From Streptomyces djakartensis (GTDB lineage: Bacteria; Actinomycetota; Actinomycetes; Streptomycetales; Streptomycetaceae): a stretch of 64,000 nt of DNA. Positions within the stretch are counted from its first letter, which is position 1. Every line of letters starts with the position of its first letter. Location of the stretch: assembly GCF_014651075.1 (NCBI RefSeq), contig NZ_BMWE01000024.1:30044-94043 (forward strand), in the 5' to 3' direction. Made by a program: the position numbers and the translations under genes. The notes below the pieces were generated by a model. That model was not told the origin of the DNA, did no database searches, and was given only the letters and a program-made list of their open reading frames with translations. Positions 59,301 through 64,000 of this stretch are shown one piece after another.

Positions 59301-62300
59301 GCCGCGCGAAGTCCACCAGCATCTCCGGAGTGGACATCACCGTGGCGCCGCTGACCAGCGCCAGATCGCACTCCCCCCGGCGCAGCGACTGCACCGACAG
59401 GTGCAGCGCGGTGAGGGATGCGGAGCAGGCCGTGTCGACGGTGACCGCGGGCCCCTCCAGCCCGAAGACGTACGACAGCCGGCCGGACATCACGCTGGCG
59501 GAGTTGCCCGTGGAGATGTAGCCGTCGAAACTCTCGCCGTCCGCGCCGCCGTTCTGCAGCAACGGCACATAGTGCTGGCCGTTCGTGCCCACGAAGACCC
59601 CCGTGCGGCTGCCGCGCAGTCGCGTGGGGTCGAGCCCGGCCCGTTCGAAGGACTCCCAGGCTGTCTCCAGGCTCAGCCGCTGCTGCGGGTCCATCGCCAG
59701 CGCCTCGCGCGGACTGATCCCGAAGAAGCCGGGGTCGAACTCGGCCGCGTCGTGCAGGAACCCGCCCGCGCGGGCGTAGGTGCGGCGCGACGCGGCGGGG
59801 TCGGGGTCGTAGAGAGCGTCGTTGTCCCAGCCCCGGTCGGTGGGGAAGGCGGTGATGGCGTCGGCTCCGTCGGAGAGCAGGTCCCACAGGTCCTCCGGGG
59901 ACACCACCCCGCCCGGTAGCCGGCACGCCATGCCGATGATCGCGATCGGCTCGCCCGGGTCCGCCTTCCGCACCACCGGGGCCTTCGCGGCGGCGGCCGT
60001 GCCGGCCTCGTCGCCGAAGAGCCGCTCTTCGAGGTGGCGGGCGAGTGCGGCGGGGGTGGGATGGTCGAAGACCAGGGAGGCGGGCAGCGTCAGCCCGGTC
60101 GCCTCCGCGAGCCGGCCGCGCAGCTCGACCGCCGTCAGCGACTCGAAGCCCAGCTCACGGAACGCCCGCTTGCTGTCCACCGCGTCGCCGGACGCCTTCC
60201 CCAGCACGGCGGCGGCATGGGTGCGGACCAGTCGCAGCAGCGCGGCTCGCCGCTGGTCGCCGGTCCGGGCGGACAGCTCCCGCACCAGCTCGGCGGTGGC
60301 CGGGTCCTCGGCGTCCGCCGCGCGCCGTGCGGCGTGCAGCTCCCGCACCTCGGGCACGTCGTCGAACAGGGCTGCCGGCCGTACGGACGTGTACGAGGCG
60401 ACGAAGCGGTCCCACACGACGTCGGCGACGACGCCGCACGCGCTGCCTCCCGCCAGCAGCCGCCGCAGCGAGCGCACCGCCGCATCGGGATCGAGCGGGA
60501 CCAGCCCGCGCCGGCTCAGGAACTCCTCGTCGGCGCCTTCCGCATGGGCGCCGCCCGCCCAGGGGCTCCACGCGACCGACACCGCGGGCAGACCGGCGGC
60601 CCGCGCACGTTCGGCCAGGGCGTCCAGGTGCGCGGTGGCCGCCGCGTAACCGCCCTGGGACGCGCCGCCCCACACACCCGAGACGGAGGAGAACAGCACC
60701 AGCGCCTGCAGGTCGGCCTCGGCCGCCAGACCGACCAGATGACCGGCGACGGACGTCTTCGCGACCACCGCCTCGGCGATGTCACCGGGCGACGTCTCGA
60801 CGAGCGGCGCCAACGGCACCAGCGGCGGCGCGTGGACGACGATGGCGGGACGGTACTCCGCGAGCAGACCGGCCAGAACGGACCGGTCGGTGACATCACA
60901 TGGGATCCGGACCACAGCCGAGTCGGGGGCCGGCTCGTCTGCCCCGGCGTCGGTCGCCGTCCCGGCGAGCACCACGCGTTCCGCTCCGTCGGCCAGCAGG
61001 GACCGCAGCAGCGGGGCGGGCACCGTCGTGCTGTCCCCGACGACGAGGACCGTGCCCCGGGTCCGCCACGCGGGCGGCGTCGCTTCCGCCGGGGTCCGCA
61101 CGACACGGCGGCCGAAGACCCCCGACGCCCTGATGGCGACCTGGTCCTCGGCCACGGTCCCGGCGAGCACCGCGGCGAGCCGGTCGAAGGTCCGCGCGTC
61201 GGGCCGCTCGGGCAGATCGACCAGACCGCCCCACAGTTCGGGCAGCTCCAGCGCCGCGGCCCGCCCCAGGCCCCACAACTGGGCCCCCTCGGCGGACGGC
61301 ACCTCGTCCGGCCCGGCGGCGACGGCACCCCGGGTGAGCGTCCACAGCGGAACGGCGATGCCGAGATCGGCCAGCGCCTGGACGAGGGCGAGGGTCCCGG
61401 TGACCCCCGCCGGCACACCGGGATGCTCCGGGTGGCCGTCCGTGCACAGGCCCAGCAGCGACACGGCACCGGTCAGCGGCTCCTCCCCGGCGACCACGGG
61501 CGCGAGCAGCGCGCGGAGCCCGTCGCGGCCGGTCGACAGCGGGTCGGCCGTGACCCGGCGGACCGTCCCTCCGAAGGAGGCGATCGCCTGCTCCACGGAA
61601 TCGGCGACCCCGGCCTCCAGCTTCCCGGCCGGCACGATCAGCAGCCGTGTCCCCGGCCGCCAGGCGTCGGCACCCGGCAGCAGCCCCTGCCAGGCGACGT
61701 GGTACGCGAGCCGGTCACCGTACGCCGACGCGGCATCCTCCTGCCCGGAGCCGCTCCTGGCGCCCGCCGCCGGACCGGTCGCAGCCGCGGAACCCGCCCC
61801 GGCCGCCGGTCCCGGTTCCGCCGGGGCCACCCAGTACCGCTCGCGCTGGAAGGCGTAGGTGGGCAGGTCCACCCACCCCGCACGCGGACAGAGCGCGGCC
61901 CAGTCCACCGGAACCCCTGCGACCTGGGCCTGCGCGGCGGATGTGAGGAACCGCCGCAGGCCGCCGTCGTCGCGCCGCAGCGAGCCGACGGCCACCGCGC
62001 CCGCCCCCGCGTCCTCCAGTGTCTGCCGTACGGGGACGGTGAGAACCGGGTGCGGGGAGCACTCCACGAAGGCGTCCACCCCGTCGGCCAGCATCGCCCG
62101 CAGCGCGGCCTCGAACCGCACCCGGTGGCGCAGGTTGCGGTACCAGTACCCGGCGTCGAGCGCGGTCCCGTCCAGCGGCTCCGCCTCGACGGTCGAGTAG
62201 AAGGGCACGCGGCCCGCGCGCGGCCGGATTCCCGCGAGTACGGCCGCCAAGTCCTCCCGGATCCCCTCGACATGGCGGGAGTGCGACGCGTAGTCCACGT

Positions 62301-64000
62301 CGATGCGACGGACCCGGACGCCCTCGCCCTCCAGCACGCCCAGCAGCGAGTCCACCGCGCCGGGCGCGCCGCAGACGACGGTCGTCCCCGGTCCGTTGAC
62401 GGCCGCGATCTCGACGTCCCGGACACCACCCCCGCCGGCCTCCGCGCCGGCCAGCCGCGACTCGACATCGACCGCGGCCAGGGCAACCGATGCCATACTG
62501 CCCCGCCCCGCGAGTTCACGGGCGATGAGCTGAGAGCGCAGCGCCACCACCTTGGCGGCGTCCTCCAGGGAGAGCACCCCTGCGACGTGCGCGGCGGCGA
62601 TCTCGCCCTGGGAGTGACCGACCACGGCAGCCGGCTCGACACCGAGCCACCGCCACATCGCCGCGAGACCGACCACGACGGCGAAGGTCACCGGCTGTAC
62701 GACGTCCACCCGGTCGAGGCCCGGCGCCCCCGGCGTCCCGCGGAGCACATCGGTGAGCGACCAGTCCACGAACGGCTCGAGCGCGGCCTCGCACCGCGCC
62801 AGCTCCGCCGCGAACACCGGTGACGAATCGAGGAGTTCGGCGCCCATGCCGGCCCACTGCGCGCCCTGGCCGGGAAAGACGAAGGCGACCCGGCGGACTT
62901 CGGCCGCGCTGCCCGTGACGACGTCCGGCGAGACCTCGCCCGAGGCCAGCGCGGCAAGGGCGTCCAGCGGGGCGGCGCCGTCACCGAGCAGCACCGCCCG
63001 ATGCGGAAGCGCGGCCCGCCCGACGGCCAGACCGTGACCGATGCCGGCGGAGTCGGCGAGGGAGAGGGCGTCGTCGGTGCGGTGGAGCCGGGCGCGCAGG
63101 CGGGCGGCCTGGGCGCGCAGGGCGGTGGGGGTGTGGGCGGAGAGCGGCCAGGCGATGACGGGTGGGGTGTGGGTGTGTTCCGGTGCTTCGGCAGGCGTGG
63201 GTGGTTCTTCGATGACGGCGTGGGCGTTGGTGCCGCTGACGCCGAAGGCGGAGACGGCGGCGCGGCGGGGCCGGTCGGGATCGGCGGGCCAGGGCCGGGC
63301 GTCTGCGAGGAGTCGCAGGGAACCGGTCTCCCAGTCGATCTTGGTGCTGGGGTGGTCGGCGTGGAGGGTGCGGGGCAGGGTGTTGTGCCGTAGTGCCTGG
63401 ATCATTTTGATGATTCCGGCGATGCCGGCGGCGGCCTGGGTGTGGCCGATGTTGGACTTCAACGACCCGAGCCAGACGGGGGTTTGGCGTTTGGGGTGTC
63501 CGTAGGTGGCGAGCAGGGCGCCGGCTTCGATGGGGTCGCCGAGGGGGGTGCCGGTGCCGTGGGCCTCTACGGCGTCGATGTCGTCGGGGGTGAGGCGGGC
63601 GTCGGTGAGGGCCTCACGGATGACGTTCTGTTGGGCGGGTCCGCTGGGGGCGGTGAGGCCGTTGCTGGCGCCGTCCTGGTTGACGGCGGTGCCCCGTACG
63701 ACGGCCAGGACGCGGTGGCCGAGCCGTTCGGCGTCGGAGAGTCGCTCCACCAGGAGCATGCCGACGCCTTCGGCCCACGCGGTGCCGTCGGCGGTGTCGG
63801 CGAAGGGTTTGCAGCGTCCGTCGGGTGCCAGTCCGCGCTGGCGGGAGAACTCGACGAAGACGGTGGGGGTGGCCATGACGGTGGTTCCGCCGGCGAGGGC
63901 GAGGTCGCATTCCCCGCGCCGCAGCGACTGCACGGCCAGGTGGAGGGCCACCAGTGAGGAGGAGCACGCGGTGTCGATGGTGAGCGCGGGCCCCTGCAGG
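53314..64000 (-). CDS. Type I PKS, two modules: KS-AT-KR(dead)-ACP and KS-AT-DH-ER-KR-ACP (5' end beyond window)
   Basis: Open to the right edge, entering within the first KS at its active-site DTACSSS. First module: rest of KS (to about 63190), AT with GHSQGE (about 62615) and YASH (about 62285, methylmalonyl), a KR whose NADPH loop GGTGxxG is replaced by VVGDSTT (about 61040), so inactive, and ACP (Ser near 60143). Second: KS (59950-58690), AT with TAGH (about 57730, ethylmalonyl type), DH with HTLLGAVLLP (about 57100), ER with HAAAGGVGMA (about 55240), B-type KR with LDD (54700-54150), and ACP (Ser near 53740). The tail DDEIFAYIDERFG is a docking helix. Matches modules 4 and 5 of tylactone/platenolide synthases. 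Confidence 0.96.
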   Translation of the reverse strand, partial: LQGPALTIDTACSSSLVALHLAVQSLRRGECDLALAGGTTVMATPTVFVEFSRQRGLAPDGRCKPFADTADGTAWAEGVGMLLVERLSDAERLGHRVLAVVRGTAVNQDGASNGLTAPSGPAQQNVIREALTDARLTPDDIDAVEAHGTGTPLGDPIEAGALLATYGHPKRQTPVWLGSLKSNIGHTQAAAGIAGIIKMIQALRHNTLPRTLHADHPSTKIDWETGSLRLLADARPWPADPDRPRRAAVSAFGVSGTNAHAVIEEPPTPAEAPEHTHTPPVIAWPLSAHTPTALRAQAARLRARLHRTDDALSLADSAGIGHGLAVGRAALPHRAVLLGDGAAPLDALAALASGEVSPDVVTGSAAEVRRVAFVFPGQGAQWAGMGAELLDSSPVFAAELARCEAALEPFVDWSLTDVLRGTPGAPGLDRVDVVQPVTFAVVVGLAAMWRWLGVEPAAVVGHSQGEIAAAHVAGVLSLEDAAKVVALRSQLIARELAGRGSMASVALAAVDVESRLAGAEAGGGGVRDVEIAAVNGPGTTVVCGAPGAVDSLLGVLEGEGVRVRRIDVDYASHSRHVEGIREDLAAVLAGIRPRAGRVPFYSTVEAEPLDGTALDAGYWYRNLRHRVRFEAALRAMLADGVDAFVECSPHPVLTVPVRQTLEDAGAGAVAVGSLRRDDGGLRRFLTSAAQAQVAGVPVDWAALCPRAGWVDLPTYAFQRERYWVAPAEPGPAAGAGSAAATGPAAGARSGSGQEDAASAYGDRLAYHVAWQGLLPGADAWRPGTRLLIVPAGKLEAGVADSVEQAIASFGGTVRRVTADPLSTGRDGLRALLAPVVAGEEPLTGAVSLLGLCTDGHPEHPGVPAGVTGTLALVQALADLGIAVPLWTLTRGAVAAGPDEVPSAEGAQLWGLGRAAALELPELWGGLVDLPERPDARTFDRLAAVLAGTVAEDQVAIRASGVFGRRVVRTPAEATPPAWRTRGTVLVVGDSTTVPAPLLRSLLADGAERVVLAGTATDAGADEPAPDSAVVRIPCDVTDRSVLAGLLAEYRPAIVVHAPPLVPLAPLVETSPGDIAEAVVAKTSVAGHLVGLAAEADLQALVLFSSVSGVWGGASQGGYAAATAHLDALAERARAAGLPAVSVAWSPWAGGAHAEGADEEFLSRRGLVPLDPDAAVRSLRRLLAGGSACGVVADVVWDRFVASYTSVRPAALFDDVPEVRELHAARRAADAEDPATAELVRELSARTGDQRRAALLRLVRTHAAAVLGKASGDAVDSKRAFRELGFESLTAVELRGRLAEATGLTLPASLVFDHPTPAALARHLEERLFGDEAGTAAAAKAPVVRKADPGEPIAIIGMACRLPGGVVSPEDLWDLLSDGADAITAFPTDRGWDNDALYDPDPAASRRTYARAGGFLHDAAEFDPGFFGISPREALAMDPQQRLSLETAWESFERAGLDPTRLRGSRTGVFVGTNGQHYVPLLQNGGADGESFDGYISTGNSASVMSGRLSYVFGLEGPAVTVDTACSASLTALHLSVQSLRRGECDLALVSGATVMSTPEMLVDFARQRAISPDGRCKAFAEAADGVGLAEGAVALLVERLSDAQRLGHRVLAVVRGTAVNQDGASNGLTAPSGPAQQNVIRDALADAGLTAADIDAVEAHGTGTHLGDPIEAGALLATYGQAEDRGPLWLGSLKSNIGHTQAAAGVAGVIKMVQALRHGTLPRTLHVDRPTSKVDWETGRVRLLTDARPWPAGPDRTRRAGVSAFGISGTNAHVVIEEPPRTAVPESPEPPPADAPLSRDQDRDRWEGVTVPLMLSAHSEAALREQARRLCAQLLARPDGRPADVGHALLSTRARFPRRAAVVGESMTELAEALDAVAEGGPHPLAATGTAGTAERVVFVFPGQGSQWAGMAEGLLERSGAFRSAAGSCDAALRPYLGWSVLSVLRGEPDAPSLDRVDVVQPVLFTMMVSLAAVWRALGVEPAAVVGHSQGEIAAAHVAGALSLDDSARIVALRSRAWLGLAGKGGMVAVPMPAEELRPRLVTWGDRLAVAAVNSPGSCAVAGDPEALAELVARLTGEGVHARPIPGVDTAGHSPQVDALRSHLLEVLAPVAPRPAGIPFYSTVTGGLLDGTELDATYWYRNMREPVEFERATRALIADGHDVFLETSPHPMLAVALEQTVTDAGTEAAVLGTLRRRQGGPRALALAVCRAFAHGVEVDPDAVFGPGARPVELPTYPFQRERYWYHPGVRGGDPASLGLDGADHPLLGGGVDLPDSGGHVYTARIGVAGFPWMADHTLLGAVLLPGAAFADLALWAGRRSGAGRIEELTLSSPLTVPADGGVRLRLSVAGRGPGGDRRFTVHARPEDAADWSLHAEGLLSPDEGAGEDAGAGAAGVPPGAEPLDVSDFYDRFAERGYGYGPVFRGLVAAYRHGADIHAEVALPRSAQGDATRFGLHPALLDAALQTMSLGTFFPEDGRVRMPFALRGIRLHRLGADRLWVRISPVAEDAVRVQCADAEGRPVAEIDSIVMRPVDPGHLAHAGLSQVPDSLFALTWDAVPTPGAAATGAAAPPRWVVAGPDALSLAEAADAHLPDLDLPLPGAEGAPRPWGGQVAPDAVVFGVAGGDGGLDLEARGVVRRVLELVQRWLAATAGAEGPRLVVATRGAVAVRDDGEVTDPAAAAAWGLLRSAQAEEPGRFLLVDVDDDPVSVRALPAVLASALASGEPQTAVRAGTAYLPRLDRAGGTSVGGTPTRPNGHTPSPAGSALIPPAGGGAWRLSRSADGTLDGLALLPAPDADAPLEPGQVRVAVRAAGVNFRDALLALGMYPGEAELGTEGAGVVTEAGPGVTRFRPGDRVLGLWNGGFGPVCIADERLLAPVPDGWSFVRAASVPAVFLSAYYGLVALAGLRRGETVLVHAAAGGVGMAAVQIARHLGAEVLATASPAKWDALRGLGVADEHMASSRTLDFATAFSRESRPVGVDVVLNSLAYEYTDASLTLLGPGGRFLDLGRTDVRDPLRVAADHPGVEYRAFGLDEVDPGELGRMLNELMELFERGALRPLPVATYDVRRAADALRTISQARHVGKLVLTTPPAFGPFGTVLITGGTGTIGSRIARHLVTRHGVRHLLLASRGGPDGDGAAGLVAELAEAGASATVVACDVADPDAVRRLLAEVPEQQPLTAVVHSAGVLDDGMLPSLTPERLERVLRPKVDAAVHLDRLTRDLDLSAFVLFSSSAALLGSPAQGNYAAANAVLDALAARRRSLGLPAVSVAWGLWSDSSRMHTLDQESLGRRFARSGFPPMPASLATALFDAMLGVDEAVQYPMRLDLAALRATGTVPPLLSRLVTRASDGTAAGQGRTDAAGGDGEMSGEGFAERLSALSDEERLDTLLELVRELVAAVLGHGSAASVASDRAFREAGFDSLTAVELRNRLAAATGLRLPATLVFDHPTPTALAGRLDELLTPRRPAGTGPVLAGLDRIEEALAALAPDGTAAAVPAPRTPGEIASHLDALAGRWRALHSTTLNTGDTAQGTGDRIDDVLDAAADDEIFAYIDERFGTS

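Noticed and set aside
1..64000. tRNA genes, insertion sequences, integrase or attachment sites
   Set aside because: None seen by eye on either strand, including around the rnpB/cluster boundary; a tRNAscan or ISfinder run would be needed to exclude them formally.

Overview
The window reads as Streptomyces chromosome: very high G+C, frequent GTG starts, short intergenic gaps, actinomycete gene families throughout, and a type A RNase P RNA gene. It divides into a chromosomal flank (about 1-30.8 kb) and part of a type I modular polyketide cluster for a 16-membered, amino-sugar-bearing macrolide (about 30.9 kb to the right edge, where it runs off the window).

Flank, 0-3.6 kb and 19.7-22.8 kb: three sites matching the KstR operator pattern TNNAACNNGTTNNA lie in front of an MBL-hydrolase / aldehyde dehydrogenase / ferredoxin locus, in front of a KstR-like TetR repressor gene, and in front of a MaoC hydratase / zinc alcohol dehydrogenase / SDR operon. 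Together they look like a small steroid- or acyl-CoA-catabolic regulon. A TPP riboswitch aptamer at 2633-2755 has no thiamine gene downstream in this window. Flank, 3.6-19.5 kb: a glycosyltransferase / methyltransferase / prenyltransferase-like operon, a three-gene surface locus with a substrate-binding + VWA lipoprotein, an LLM oxidoreductase, a cell-wall amidase, an MFS exporter with a C-terminal beta-sandwich domain, methyltransferases and a pyruvyltransferase-like protein. Flank, 22.9-30.8 kb: housekeeping genes (Nif3-like, zinc ribbon, RNase H/phosphatase, KDPG aldolase, YaaA) ending at rnpB.

Macrolide cluster: immediately after rnpB come a dTDP-glucose 4,6-dehydratase (deoxysugar supply), a paralogue-type HflX GTPase behind a 490-nt leader, an ABC-F ribosome-protection protein, a frameshifted cytochrome P450 remnant, an MdmB-type macrolide O-acyltransferase and an MdmC-type O-methyltransferase (all + strand except the remnant). 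Convergent to these, on the minus strand, are crotonyl-CoA carboxylase/reductase (ethylmalonyl-CoA supply), a macrolide glycosyltransferase with its heme-less P450-like partner, an amino-sugar N,N-dimethyltransferase and three PKS genes. In transcription order the PKS genes carry a bimodular protein (KS-AT-degenerate KR-ACP, then KS-AT-DH-ER-KR-ACP), a KS-AT-KR-ACP protein, and a KS-AT-KR-ACP-TE protein. This is the arrangement of modules 4-7 of tylactone/platenolide synthases. The AT motifs (YASH, TAGH, FAGH, HAFH) and the dead KR in 'module 4' fit methylmalonyl, ethylmalonyl, an unusual (possibly methoxymalonyl) extender and malonyl, with a C-9 ketone. The expected product is therefore a carbomycin/spiramycin/midecamycin-class lactone with a dimethylamino sugar, possibly acylated and methoxylated. 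Modules 1-3 and the remaining sugar genes must lie outside.

Most notable: the KR regions of the last two modules are a 1,136-bp near-identical cassette with strange Thr/His/Pro-rich composition; an HflX GTPase sits in the resistance position beside the ABC-F gene; the TPP riboswitch appears orphaned; and several genes show repeat-driven coding expansions.
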